From positions 1-32,622 of the forward strand of contig NZ_ONER01000008.1 of NCBI RefSeq assembly GCF_900316895.1: DNA of 32,622 nucleotides. The letters are read 5' to 3'. The translations under genes were made by a program, and so were the position numbers. Origin of the DNA: an uncultured Methanobrevibacter sp. (lineage in GTDB: Archaea > Methanobacteriota > Methanobacteria > Methanobacteriales > Methanobacteriaceae). The notes under the pieces are model-generated. The model saw only the letters and a list, made by a program, of their open reading frames with translations. It had not been told where the DNA came from and made no database searches. Positions 7,728 through 15,606 of this stretch are shown one piece after another. The first letter of the stretch is position 1; every line of letters begins with the position of its first letter.

Positions 7728-8276
7728 ATGATAGTAGTTGGAATAACCGGAGCGAGCGGAGTCATATATGGAATAAGACTTCTTGAAGCATTGAAAGAAT
7801 TGCATATTGAAAACAGTTTGGTGGTAAGCGATGCCGCAAAGATCGTTATTGAATCTGAAACAGACTACAGCATTGAAGATGTCATCGATATTGCTGACAC
7901 ATATTATGATTTCAATGACTTGACAGCATCCATAAATAGCGGATCATTTAAAGCGGACGGCCTGGCAATTGTTCCATGTTCAATGAAGACATTATCATCA
8001 ATTGCCAATGGTTACGGTGCAAATACAATAACAAGGGTTGCCGATGTGAGCTTAAAAGAGAGAAGGCCAACCGTCATTGTTCCCCGTGAAACTCCGCTTA
8101 GAAGCATTCACTTACAAAACATGCTAACATTATCACAGGAAGGAGCCATCATTTTGCCTGCAATGCCTGGTTTCTACTCAACACACAACACTGTTGATGA
8201 CCAGATCAATTTCATTGTTGGAAAAATCCTGGACTCCTTGAAAATTGAAAATGATTTATTTAAAAGGTGGGAGTAA
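7728..8276 (+). CDS. ubiX: UbiX-type flavin prenyltransferase
   Basis: A 182-residue flavoprotein joins dimethylallyl phosphate to FMN to make prenylated FMN, the cofactor of UbiD-type decarboxylases. The N-terminal GITGASGVIYGIRLLEAL is the FMN-binding signature. VPCSMKTLSSIANGYGANTITRVADV and RRPTVIVPRETPLRSIHLQNML are the conserved middle blocks, and PAMPGFY is near the C terminus. No ubiD is in the window. ATG follows a good GGAG site. The stop codon directly abuts the cbiT ATG, so translation is probably coupled. Confidence 0.9.
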   Translation: MIVVGITGASGVIYGIRLLEALKELHIENSLVVSDAAKIVIESETDYSIEDVIDIADTYYDFNDLTASINSGSFKADGLAIVPCSMKTLSSIANGYGANTITRVADVSLKERRPTVIVPRETPLRSIHLQNMLTLSQEGAIILPAMPGFYSTHNTVDDQINFIVGKILDSLKIENDLFKRWE

Positions 8277-8840
8277 ATGTTAGAAGATAAGGATTTCTTT
8301 AAATCCTGTGACGTTCCAGGACCTACAAAAGAGGCCATAAGAGCAATAATACTATATAAATCCGAAGTCAAACCAACTGATAAGGTTGTTGACTGCGGAT
8401 GTGGAACCGGAGGGATAACCTGCGAGTTTAGCCAACGGGCAGGAGAGGTCATTTCCATCGACACCAATTCGGAAGCGATTGAAGTAACCTCAAAAAATCT
8501 TAAAAAGTTTGGGCTTGGAGATAATGTCACATTAATTAATGATGATGGGGCAAATGCCCTTAATGATATTGACAATATTGACATTGCTGTTGTGGGAGGC
8601 AGCGGCAGGCAATTAGAAAATATTTTAGACATTGTCCATGAAAAACTGAATTCAAAAGGAAGAATCATCATTACAGCTATTCTGGTTGACACTAAAGTTG
8701 AAGCAGTGAATAAGCTTAAGGATTTGGGATATAATCCGAAACTTATGGAAGTCAATGTTTCAAATGGAAGAATCCTCGACAGGGGAATCCTGATGATTAG
8801 TGAAAACCCGATAGCGATCATAACTGCAAAAAAAAGATAA
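8277..8840 (+). CDS. cbiT: Cobalt-precorrin C15-methyltransferase (decarboxylating), CbiT
   Basis: An S-adenosylmethionine-dependent methyltransferase of the anaerobic cobalamin pathway methylates C15 and decarboxylates the C12 acetate side chain. Methanogens need corrinoids for the Mtr methyl transfer step. The 187-residue protein begins with the family segment DVPGPTKEAIRAIIL. Motif I is VVDCGCGTGGIT (37-48), followed by a helical Rossmann fold, VVGGSGRQLENIL and GRIIITAILVDT. The start codon immediately follows ubiX, whose last codons hold the ribosome-binding site GGTGGGAG. No other cob/cbi gene is nearby, so the pathway is scattered. Confidence 0.9.
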   Translation: MLEDKDFFKSCDVPGPTKEAIRAIILYKSEVKPTDKVVDCGCGTGGITCEFSQRAGEVISIDTNSEAIEVTSKNLKKFGLGDNVTLINDDGANALNDIDNIDIAVVGGSGRQLENILDIVHEKLNSKGRIIITAILVDTKVEAVNKLKDLGYNPKLMEVNVSNGRILDRGILMISENPIAIITAKKR

Positions 8841-8854
8841 TTGGAGATTATACA

Positions 8855-9613
8855 ATGAGTAAACGATTAAGTTGGAAGGTGAAATTTTCCATAGTAATGA
8901 TTTTATTAATAATAATCATTTATGGATCAAATTACCTTGTATTAGGTGACGCCGAACACATTATTTCATATGTTTGGACCCATTTAGGTTTCATTCCAGT
9001 TGATATTCTACTTGTAGCATTCTTACTTGATGAAATTATTGAAAAAAAGGAAAAAGAAGCCATGCTTGAAAAATTAGACATGCTTATGAGTACTTTCTTC
9101 TCAGAAGTTGGAAATGACCTGATCAACCAGTTAAGTGCTGCAAACAAATATAAAACAAGTACCGAAAACTTGAAATCAATTAAGGATTGGGATGAAAAAG
9201 ACTTTGACAATAAACTGGCTGAACTAAAAGACGCTTCACTTGATTTCCAAGCAGACATTCCTGCTGAAGGACGTGAAGAATTTTTAGAAAACCTAAGAAC
9301 ATTGCTTGCAAGTAAAAGAGAATTTATTATTAACCTGATAAACAACCCTAATTTACTTGAAAAAGAGGAATTTACCGAATTAACCAATGCCATTCTTCAC
9401 TTGGATGAAGAACTGGAACACAGAAAAGATTTGGCATTAGTTACAGATACCGATTTCGGCCATTTGAATGGAGACATGAAAAGGGTATACGACAAATTAG
9501 TCTATGAATGGGTCAGTTATCTAAAATATCTATATAAAAATTACCCATACATGATTGCGTTAATTATCCGTACCAATCCATTTGATGCCGATGCAGACGT
9601 ATATGTAAAATAG
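8855..9613 (+). CDS. Hypothetical membrane protein with a cytoplasmic helical domain
   Basis: The 252-residue protein has two N-terminal membrane segments (about 9-27 and 39-58), then a charged stretch (EIIEKKEKEAMLEKLDMLM) that looks like a coiled coil, and a helical C-terminal domain with no cysteines. No catalytic motif is visible and I do not recognise the family. A good ribosome-binding site (TTGGAGAT) supports the start. It lies 14 bases after cbiT and 17 before mobA on the same strand, so it shares their transcript. The topology suggests a membrane-tethered scaffold or sensor. This is only inferred. Confidence 0.7.
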   Translation: MSKRLSWKVKFSIVMILLIIIIYGSNYLVLGDAEHIISYVWTHLGFIPVDILLVAFLLDEIIEKKEKEAMLEKLDMLMSTFFSEVGNDLINQLSAANKYKTSTENLKSIKDWDEKDFDNKLAELKDASLDFQADIPAEGREEFLENLRTLLASKREFIINLINNPNLLEKEEFTELTNAILHLDEELEHRKDLALVTDTDFGHLNGDMKRVYDKLVYEWVSYLKYLYKNYPYMIALIIRTNPFDADADVYVK

Positions 9614-9630
9614 ATTTGGAGAGATTTAAT

Positions 9631-10260
9631 ATGAGTAACGATATTGAAAATAGTGAAAATATTAAATCTTGCATTATTTTATGTGGAGGAAAAAGTAGTA
9701 GAATGGGTCAGGATAAAGGTTCCATGATTATTCGGGACAAACCCATGATTAAACATATTCTTACTACTTTAAACCACCAAATTAATGAAGCCATAATTGT
9801 TTTAAATGATGCCAAAAGGATTGAGAAATATAGTGAATTTATCAATCCAGAAGAATACGCCTATAAAATTACTTTTGTTGAAGACAAAATTAAAAATAAG
9901 GGACCAATGCCAGGAATCATGACAGGACTATATGAAATCAGCAGCGATTATGCCCTGATTCTGCCTTGTGACAGCCCATATGTTTCCAAAAATTATATAA
10001 ATACTATTTTTAAAGAGATTGATAAAGATTATCAGGCTATTGTGCCCTATCATGATGAAAAAAACAAATTGAAAACATCCGAACCACTTCATTCCATCTA
10101 CAATAAAAACATTATCCCTGAAATAGAGAATCTAATTTCAAATGATGTTCTGCACATTAAAGGTTTAATAGAAAAAATAGATACAAAATTTGTTTTGATT
10201 GATAATAAAAAAATAGAAAAAAAAGAATTTAGAAATCTTAATCGTCCGCAAGACGTTTAA
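9631..10260 (+). CDS. mobA: MobA-like molybdenum cofactor guanylyltransferase
   Basis: A 209-residue nucleotidyltransferase attaches GMP (or a related nucleotide) to molybdopterin, making the guanine dinucleotide cofactor used by formate and formylmethanofuran dehydrogenases. The nucleotide-binding signature LCGGKSSRMGQDKGS lies at 17-31, and the metal-binding LPCDSPYVS follows further on. The ATG at 9631 has GGAG ten bases upstream and is chosen over an in-frame TTG at 9616. Related NTP transferases share this fold, so substrate specificity is likely but not proven. Its stop codon overlaps the stop codon of convergent rrp42. Confidence 0.85.
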   Translation: MSNDIENSENIKSCIILCGGKSSRMGQDKGSMIIRDKPMIKHILTTLNHQINEAIIVLNDAKRIEKYSEFINPEEYAYKITFVEDKIKNKGPMPGIMTGLYEISSDYALILPCDSPYVSKNYINTIFKEIDKDYQAIVPYHDEKNKLKTSEPLHSIYNKNIIPEIENLISNDVLHIKGLIEKIDTKFVLIDNKKIEKKEFRNLNRPQDV

Positions 10261-11042
10261 AGATGTTCTACTAACTCTTTTGTTTTTGTCACTGCTAAGT
10301 TGACAGCGAAAAGAATGTCATCTTTGGTTAATGGCTCTTTTCCACCTTTTTGCATGGAACAGATGTGGCCATCTTTTGTAACTCCAACATTTAAACGGGC
10401 GGAAGCTACGCTTTCTTCGGACAATGTTGGGTCGATTACCATCTTATCACCAATTTTAACGAAGGTACATAAAGCCAATTCGTTGTTGATTGGTAAATCG
10501 AAGGTTTCATCTTCACTAATGACAACTTCTTCATCAACGATAGTTGCAACAGGCAATTTAGTGGTTTTTAAAGCAGCCATAACTGCTAATTCACATGCAT
10601 CGAAAAGGTTTCCACAGTTATCAATAATGTGCAAGTCAATGAATAACATCCAAACGTGTTTTCCTTCTTCAACACATAATTTGTCCAGTTCCACCAATTC
10701 ACTTTCACGAATGCCTCTGTCAACTACACGTGCAAGTTCAATTGAATCTTCACTAGGTGGTCCTGGTTCAAAAGTAGGATCCGCCATTGGCAACATTTCA
10801 CAGTTGGTCATTAAAACTCCTAAATCAGGAGTGTCAGGGAATGGGCTTCCAAGTTGTGGTTTAATACCTACAATAACTTGAGTTCCACCGATCTTAACAC
10901 GAGCAGAACCTTCAGCTTTAGAAATAACATTAGTTTCAATAGAAATGTCCCTATATTCATCAAGTGCCCTGCCATCTTCTCTTTTATCGTTTCCGACAAG
11001 GTTTTCAATACTTCTTCTTGTAATTTCTGGTACTATCTCCAT
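10257..11042 (-). CDS. rrp42: Exosome complex subunit Rrp42
   Basis: This is the inactive RNase PH-like subunit of the archaeal exosome, which alternates with Rrp41 in a hexameric ring that degrades and tails RNA. The protein has 261 residues, and the family start (IENLVGNDKREDGRALDEYRD) is intact. The blocks VIVGIKPQLGSPFPDTPDLG and WMLFIDLHIIDNCGNLFDA are typical. It lies 12 bases after rrp41 with a GGTGG site before ATG. It is the last gene of the superoperon here. In many archaea ribosomal protein L37Ae and rpoP follow, but here the convergent mobA overlaps its last codon. Confidence 0.95.
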   Translation of the reverse strand: MEIVPEITRRSIENLVGNDKREDGRALDEYRDISIETNVISKAEGSARVKIGGTQVIVGIKPQLGSPFPDTPDLGVLMTNCEMLPMADPTFEPGPPSEDSIELARVVDRGIRESELVELDKLCVEEGKHVWMLFIDLHIIDNCGNLFDACELAVMAALKTTKLPVATIVDEEVVISEDETFDLPINNELALCTFVKIGDKMVIDPTLSEESVASARLNVGVTKDGHICSMQKGGKEPLTKDDILFAVNLAVTKTKELVEHL

Positions 11043-11054
11043 ATTTCCACCCCC

Positions 11055-11750
11055 TTATTCTATAGAATATTTTTTCATTAAAGCTTCTTTTTGGATTTCG
11101 TTTACTTTACGACATCCTTCCATAGCCAAATCGATTGCTTTTGCAAATTCTTCTTCAGTCAAGTCACCGTCACTTTGCAATAATGTGATTTCGCCGGTTC
11201 TTGGCATCATAGCTATTGGAACATCAGCTTGACCTTCCTTATCTTCTTTTTCAGATAAGTCAAGGACTATTTCATCATAAACTTTACCTGCAGCACAACC
11301 TACAACAATATCTTTCATAGGTATTCCTGCATCGACAAGCGCAACGGAAGCTGCGGTAATTCCAGCACAACGGGTTCCTCCTTCAGCTTCAATTACTTCA
11401 ATATAAATATCAATCATTGATCTAGGATAATTTTCTAACATTAATGCTGGTCTTAAAGCATCAGCAGTGATTTTAGAAATTTCAGAGGATCTTCTATCAG
11501 GTCCTGGCCTTTTTCTGTCATCTACAGAAAATGGTGCCATGTTATATCTGCATCTGATTACACCGGTGTTAGGTTCAAGTAATCTTCTGATGTATGATTC
11601 TCTAGGACCATAAACAGCTACCAATATTTTATTTCCTCCAACTTCCAAGTAAGCTGAACCGTCTGCACGTTCAAGAACTCCAGCTTCAATCTTAATAGGA
11701 CGTAATTCATCAAATTTCCTACCATCATCTCTTATTATATCTGACATCAT
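11055..11750 (-). CDS. rrp41: Exosome complex catalytic subunit Rrp41
   Basis: The active RNase PH-type subunit carries out phosphorolytic 3'-5' RNA decay and, in reverse, heteropolymer tailing. At 231 residues it has the family motifs DGRKFDELRPIKIEAGVL, the RNA-binding RCRYNMAPFS and RKRPGPDRRSSEIS segments, and the catalytic Asp in ADVPIAMMPRTGEI (D176). Two ATGs in a row (MMSD) follow a GAGGT site, and either could be used. It sits between rrp4 (23 bases upstream) and rrp42 (12 bases downstream), the standard archaeal order. Confidence 0.95.
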   Translation of the reverse strand: MMSDIIRDDGRKFDELRPIKIEAGVLERADGSAYLEVGGNKILVAVYGPRESYIRRLLEPNTGVIRCRYNMAPFSVDDRKRPGPDRRSSEISKITADALRPALMLENYPRSMIDIYIEVIEAEGGTRCAGITAASVALVDAGIPMKDIVVGCAAGKVYDEIVLDLSEKEDKEGQADVPIAMMPRTGEITLLQSDGDLTEEEFAKAIDLAMEGCRKVNEIQKEALMKKYSIE

Positions 11751-11773
11751 ATCAACCTCATAAATGTGAAGAA

Positions 11774-12727
11774 TTATTTATTATTTAATATGAAAGAATT
11801 GTTTGAGTTATCACCGTATGATAATCCATCTTTGCTTTTATTTTTTCTTTTAAATTCTTCTATTACTTCACCAATGTCTGGTTTTTCTTTTTTCTCGTTT
11901 TCCTCTTCGGATTCTTCTGATTCTTCTGATTCTTCTTCAGCTGCTTTTTCCTCAGCTTCCTTTTCTTCTTGTTCTAATTCTTCTTTAAAATTTTGAAGTT
12001 TAGGTTTTTCTAAAACAAATTCCTCTTCTGTTTCCTCAACTTCTTCAGGAGGCAATTCGCCATCGATAGCTAAGTACAATTTGTTTTTAATTTTATTTGT
12101 TAAACCAGAAGTATGAGCTTCAGCTTCAATCAAATGAATTATTTCACGGGTAAGCTGTTCCATGTCTTCATTTCCTTTAACCCATACAAGACCGTTTTGA
12201 CCAACAACGATTTTACATTTAGTTTTGTCTTTAATCATGTTAATCATTGAGCCTTTTTTACCGATTAATCTTGGAACTTTGGTTGGAGCAATATCGACAA
12301 TAATTCCTCCTTTGAATTTACCCATTCCTCTACCTTTTAAACCGAGTTTTGCCTTTTTGATTTCATCAACATCGACAACTCTTAAAAATAGCACATCCCC
12401 AACATCATATACCTTGTTGAGTTCTTTTTTCTCACGACCAAACACTTCAAAGGCAGGTAAAATACCGGAATATGGTGAATTGATGTCTACATCCCACATT
12501 GAGAATCTGACATCCTTAATCTTACCAATCACTACATCTCCTTTTTTAGGAACATATTTGCTTTTTAAAGGAATGACTCTAATCTTTTTATTCCTTAAAG
12601 AAACACGTCCCAACAAAGAAGAGCAAATTTTACCGTTTTCTTTAAAGGTACCTCTTCCTGAATAGTATTCGTCATCAGCCAATATTTGACCTGGAATAAC
12701 TAAATCTTTATTTTCCACGTGTATCAT
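11774..12727 (-). CDS. rrp4: Exosome RNA-binding cap protein Rrp4 with a long acidic tail
   Basis: This cap subunit of the exosome binds and threads RNA. Domains in order are an N-terminal domain with VIPGQILADDEYYSGRGT, an S1 domain (about 60-130, GDVVIGKIKDVRFSMWDVDI), and a KH domain (about 150-210, VPRLIGKKGSMINMIKDKTKC). The core ends near residue 225. The remaining 90 or so residues are a charged low-complexity tail with SEE repeats, longer than I expect for the family. The repeats come from three 9-base units at 11910-11936. ATG is preceded by AGGGAT. The gene lies 22 bases after SBDS. Confidence 0.95.
   Translation of the reverse strand: MIHVENKDLVIPGQILADDEYYSGRGTFKENGKICSSLLGRVSLRNKKIRVIPLKSKYVPKKGDVVIGKIKDVRFSMWDVDINSPYSGILPAFEVFGREKKELNKVYDVGDVLFLRVVDVDEIKKAKLGLKGRGMGKFKGGIIVDIAPTKVPRLIGKKGSMINMIKDKTKCKIVVGQNGLVWVKGNEDMEQLTREIIHLIEAEAHTSGLTNKIKNKLYLAIDGELPPEEVEETEEEFVLEKPKLQNFKEELEQEEKEAEEKAAEEESEESEESEEENEKKEKPDIGEVIEEFKRKNKSKDGLSYGDNSNNSFILNNK
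11910..11936. repeat. Three tandem 9-base units in the rrp4 acidic tail
   Basis: GATTCTTCT occurs three times head to tail on the plus strand, coding Ser-Glu-Glu repeats on the minus strand. The unit is in frame, so slippage would change tail length by three residues without breaking the gene. Confidence 0.85.
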
Positions 12728-12749
12728 AGTAATCCCTATAAATATGAAT

Positions 12750-13451
12750 TTATTTTATAGTTCTAGTTTCTGCCTCTCCACCTGAAATTTCAGCCATTTT
12801 TGAAGCAAAAGAATTCTGAAGACCACCTGGCATTTCCACAATGCCTATCCAAGAACCGTCCTGTTGCCATTCTTCATTGATAATTTCTCCGAATCCATGA
12901 ATTACATTATAGGCTCCGCCTGCTGCTGAACCCGGAAGTCTTACAGCAACTTTAACTTTTTCGAATCGGATTGGAATAAGTGGCTTAATAGCTTTTAGGG
13001 CTGATTGAACTTGTTGATCTACTGATGTGAATGGGTCAAATTTGACCTTGGCCTCGTCACATGCATTTTCAATTCTTTGAGCAGGATGAGGCAAGCCATT
13101 TTGAGGATTAATTGCTTCTTTAGCAATTTTATTTATAACAAGTTTTCTTTTATCCTCTTGCATTTTTCTTTTTTGATCAGCAGTTAACTGTACAGTTCCC
13201 TTTTCAAGTATAATCCTTGAAACTTCAATAGGATCGGTAGTTTCAAAGATTTTATTCATGGCTTCATCAGAAGCCTTATCTCCTTTTTTGGAGTCTTTAA
13301 AAATTTCTTCAACAGCTAAAAGATCTTCGATGGCAACATCAGGGCCGTCAGGATTTCGAAAATCTGCTGCTAAATCAGGGTCAACCAATATTTCAAAATG
13401 TTCACCTGAGTACTCGTATTTAGCAATTATAGCTTCATCAACATTTACCAT
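12750..13451 (-). CDS. Ribosome maturation protein SBDS (SDO1 family)
   Basis: The archaeal Shwachman-Bodian-Diamond protein acts in late 50S subunit maturation. The 233-residue product has the N-terminal FYSH domain (VDEAIIAKYEYSGEHFEILVDPDLA), a middle helical domain (QKRKMQEDKRKLVINKIAKEAINPQNGLPHPAQRIENA) and a ferredoxin-like C-terminal domain (IPIRFEKVKVAVRLPGSAAGGAYNVIH). ATG at 13451 follows GGGGATG at good spacing. An in-frame TTG one codon upstream is less likely. Its place between psmA and rrp4 is the classic archaeal superoperon order. Confidence 0.95.
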   Translation of the reverse strand: MVNVDEAIIAKYEYSGEHFEILVDPDLAADFRNPDGPDVAIEDLLAVEEIFKDSKKGDKASDEAMNKIFETTDPIEVSRIILEKGTVQLTADQKRKMQEDKRKLVINKIAKEAINPQNGLPHPAQRIENACDEAKVKFDPFTSVDQQVQSALKAIKPLIPIRFEKVKVAVRLPGSAAGGAYNVIHGFGEIINEEWQQDGSWIGIVEMPGGLQNSFASKMAEISGGEAETRTIK

Positions 13452-13485
13452 CAAAGCATCCCCTAACTAATTAATCAGAAAATAA

Positions 13486-14262
13486 TTATTCTTCTTCGGA
13501 ATCCTCTTCGGATTCTTCACTTTCGTCTTCTTCCTCTTCTTTAGGAAGCACTTCATCAATGTATTTTTGTACTTCATCTTGAGAAAGTTTCACATATTTT
13601 TCATCTTCGATTTTAATGACTGCGATTTCAACATTGTTTGAAGTGGTTTCATGGTCGGTAGCTTCATTGATAGCAGTTAATGCCAATTCGATAGCTCCTT
13701 CTAATGTTAAGGAATCTTCATACTTTTCTTCAAAAATGTCCATTGCAGCATTTCTTCCAGAACCGATAGCAGTAGCCTTGTATTCTATTAAAGCTCCACT
13801 TGGGTCGGTTTCGAATAATTTGCATTTGCCGTTATATATTCCACCAATGATTAAAGCAGAACCAAATGGTCTTACTCCACCATTTTGGGTATATAACTGT
13901 AGCATGTCACATAATTTCTTAGATAAGCTAGTTACGCGAATAGGTTCACTATAGGTGATTTTATTGATTTGAGCTTCAACTCTTGCTCTTTCAACCAATG
14001 CCCTTGCATCAGCAACAAGTCCTGAAGTAGCTGCTCCAATATGTTCATCTATTTTGAATATCTTTTCGATAGATGAAGCTTCAACTAATTTTGAAGTGGT
14101 TCTTTTGTCAACAGCCAAAACAATTCCTTCTGAACTTTTTACACCTATTGATGTAGTTCCTCTTTTAACAGCTTCTCTTGCATATTCTACTTGGAAAAGT
14201 CTTCCATCTGGGCTAAATACAGTAATAGCCCTGTCATATCCAGCATTTTGTAAAGGTTGCAT
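13486..14262 (-). CDS. psmA: Proteasome subunit alpha
   Basis: The alpha subunit forms the outer rings and gate of the archaeal 20S proteasome. The signature YDRAITVFSPDGRLFQVEYA begins at residue 9, followed by EAVKRGTTSIGVK. The gating N terminus and conserved Lys region (SSEGIVLAVDKR) are present. The 258-residue length is slightly long because of a strongly acidic C terminus (KEEEEDESEESEEDSEEE) that resembles the Rrp4 tail. A GAGGT site precedes ATG. It is followed by SBDS and the exosome genes. The beta subunit is not in the window. Confidence 0.96.
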   Translation of the reverse strand: MQPLQNAGYDRAITVFSPDGRLFQVEYAREAVKRGTTSIGVKSSEGIVLAVDKRTTSKLVEASSIEKIFKIDEHIGAATSGLVADARALVERARVEAQINKITYSEPIRVTSLSKKLCDMLQLYTQNGGVRPFGSALIIGGIYNGKCKLFETDPSGALIEYKATAIGSGRNAAMDIFEEKYEDSLTLEGAIELALTAINEATDHETTSNNVEIAVIKIEDEKYVKLSQDEVQKYIDEVLPKEEEEDESEESEEDSEEE

Positions 14263-14474
14263 ATTAATACCTCATATTTTTATAAATATTATATTTCATA
14301 TTCGACAACTTAAAAAAAATAAAACCAAATCTTCCATGAAAAGGCAAATTTTAATTCTAATCACAAATCAGTAGTGAATTAAAATATTTTTTATTCTTTT
14401 TTTCCATAAATCCAATTGATATTTATAATTATATTTATTTATAAAGTTTTCTATTTTAAAATAACAAAAAGTAA
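14263..14474. other. 212-base spacer between rnp2 and psmA
   Basis: This AT-rich spacer separates two same-strand gene pairs. On the minus strand there is a T-rich stretch and TATA-like ACTTTATAAATAAATA (near 14445-14430) as well as TTTATAAA close to psmA (near 14287-14277). The latter is too near the ATG for a normal start unless transcription begins inside the leader. I see no convincing RNA gene or ORF, but a long psmA leader or a separate promoter is likely. Confidence 0.4.
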
Positions 14475-14831
14475 TTAAATGTATTTTTGAGAGGCCTTTA
14501 TGGTTCCGGACATTCCGATGGTGGTTAATGAAACAACATTGCCACTATATTTATAAGTCAAAGCAAGAGAAGATCTTACATTTTCTGTAAAATCCCTTTG
14601 ACATCTCACAATGGATTTATATCGAATGTAATCTTCTGTTTTCTCGATTTCATAAAATTTCATGACCCATAAATTAAAATTAGAAGTAATGGCTTCCCCC
14701 TGAAACCGAATACAGGCATCCCATATCATATTCACCAATTCATCTTTGGTAATTGGAGATGTGGTTTTGATATCCAATGTCAGATACCTATTATTCTTTC
14801 TAAGAGTAGGCGGCAAAACCTTAAGCTTCAT
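14475..14831 (-). CDS. rnp2: RNase P protein component 2 (Pop5 family)
   Basis: The small archaeal RNase P protein pairs with Rpp30 to activate the RNA subunit in 5' maturation of tRNA. The 118-residue protein starts MKLKVLPPTLRKNNRYLTLDI and has the Pop5 fold pattern, ending with LTTIGMSGTIKASQKY. Its first codons overlap the rnp3 stop region by 11 bases, so the two are translationally coupled. The pair precedes psmA as in other euryarchaea. Confidence 0.9.
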   Translation of the reverse strand: MKLKVLPPTLRKNNRYLTLDIKTTSPITKDELVNMIWDACIRFQGEAITSNFNLWVMKFYEIEKTEDYIRYKSIVRCQRDFTENVRSSLALTYKYSGNVVSLTTIGMSGTIKASQKYI

Positions 14832-15531
14832 CGTTTACCCTCCTGACGCCCCTAAAAATCAAGTCCTTCCTATCCCTGTTGAATTCAAGTATATTTCTGG
14901 AGGTCATGAATGACTTGCTTATTTCTTCATCACTTAATCCTGTTTGCTTAAAAACTGAAACAAAATCCTGTGTAGTCTTTATGCCAAAAATGGATTCTGC
15001 TCTTGAAGATAAAATTAATGGAAAATCAAACTTCCTATATAATGTGTAAATATCTCTGAAATTTGAAATTATTTTTGCCCTAGGCGCCAGATAGCTTTTT
15101 AGAATATCTTCAAAGCATAATTCAATAGCAACATTATTGTTTAAGGCTTCTTTTGCAAGAATATGATTTATACCGGAATCATACCTTTTCAGATAAGGTC
15201 TTGACAATACATCAATTTTAACGTTTTCCAGAACGGCCCTGTTAACCTTCAAATCACCGCCAACTACTGAAATGCATAATGCATTATTCCTGAATTTATT
15301 AACGGCCTTTCTGATTTCATTAATGTTTGTTGATTTAATCTCCAGGGTATAATCAAAACTGATAATGTCTTTTAAACTGTCTTTTAAATCATCTCTTAAA
15401 TTCAAGGCATTTTTAAAATCATTTTGATTGTATGAAAAATTAATGTGGTCCCATCCATATTCAGAGGCCTGCTTAGCCAATTTAACATTATTTTCCAAGC
15501 TACTGCCCTTAACATTTAAATCAAAAAACAT
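14821..15531 (-). CDS. rnp3: RNase P protein component 3 (Rpp30 family)
   Basis: This TIM-barrel-like RNase P protein works with Pop5. The protein has 236 residues and begins MFFDLNVKGSSLENNVKLAKQASEYGWDHINFSYN. Characteristic blocks are CISVVGGDLKVNRAVLENVKIDVLSRPY and IISNFRDIYTLYRKFDFPLILSSRAES. It heads the RNA-processing cluster, with its promoter probably within 15532-15570 (TATA-like ATATATTTAAAAA). The gene upstream ends in an apparent intrinsic terminator, isolating the two units. Confidence 0.9.
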   Translation of the reverse strand: MFFDLNVKGSSLENNVKLAKQASEYGWDHINFSYNQNDFKNALNLRDDLKDSLKDIISFDYTLEIKSTNINEIRKAVNKFRNNALCISVVGGDLKVNRAVLENVKIDVLSRPYLKRYDSGINHILAKEALNNNVAIELCFEDILKSYLAPRAKIISNFRDIYTLYRKFDFPLILSSRAESIFGIKTTQDFVSVFKQTGLSDEEISKSFMTSRNILEFNRDRKDLIFRGVRRVNDEA

Positions 15532-15570
15532 AGTAATTACTTTATTATTCTATATATTTAAAAATTTGTC

Positions 15571-15606
15571 AAAAAAAATAAGATAAGTGATTATTTAATC
15601 ACTTAT
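15571..15606 (-). terminator. Intrinsic-type terminator of the zinc-ribbon membrane gene
   Basis: On the minus strand an 11-base perfect stem (15606-15596 with 15593-15583, arm ATAAGTGATTA) with a two-base loop overlaps the stop codon and is followed by an eight-base T run (15578-15571). This is a textbook hairpin-plus-U-tract layout. Confidence 0.75.

Noticed and set aside
8174..8821. 215-codon minus-strand ORF opposite cbiT
   Set aside because: It lies over the well-supported ubiX and cbiT genes, and its sequence is Ser/Pro-rich reverse-frame translation.
10300..10881. 193-codon plus-strand ORF opposite rrp42
   Set aside because: rrp42 is unmistakable on the other strand. The ORF is Ser/Thr-rich and has no family features.
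12225..12665. 146-codon plus-strand ORF opposite rrp4
   Set aside because: It covers the conserved S1 and KH domains on the other strand and has no independent support.
14263..14474. Possible C/D-box small RNA between rnp2 and psmA
   Set aside because: Box-like CTGA and GTGATTA strings occur on the minus strand, but spacing and order do not make a convincing guide RNA.
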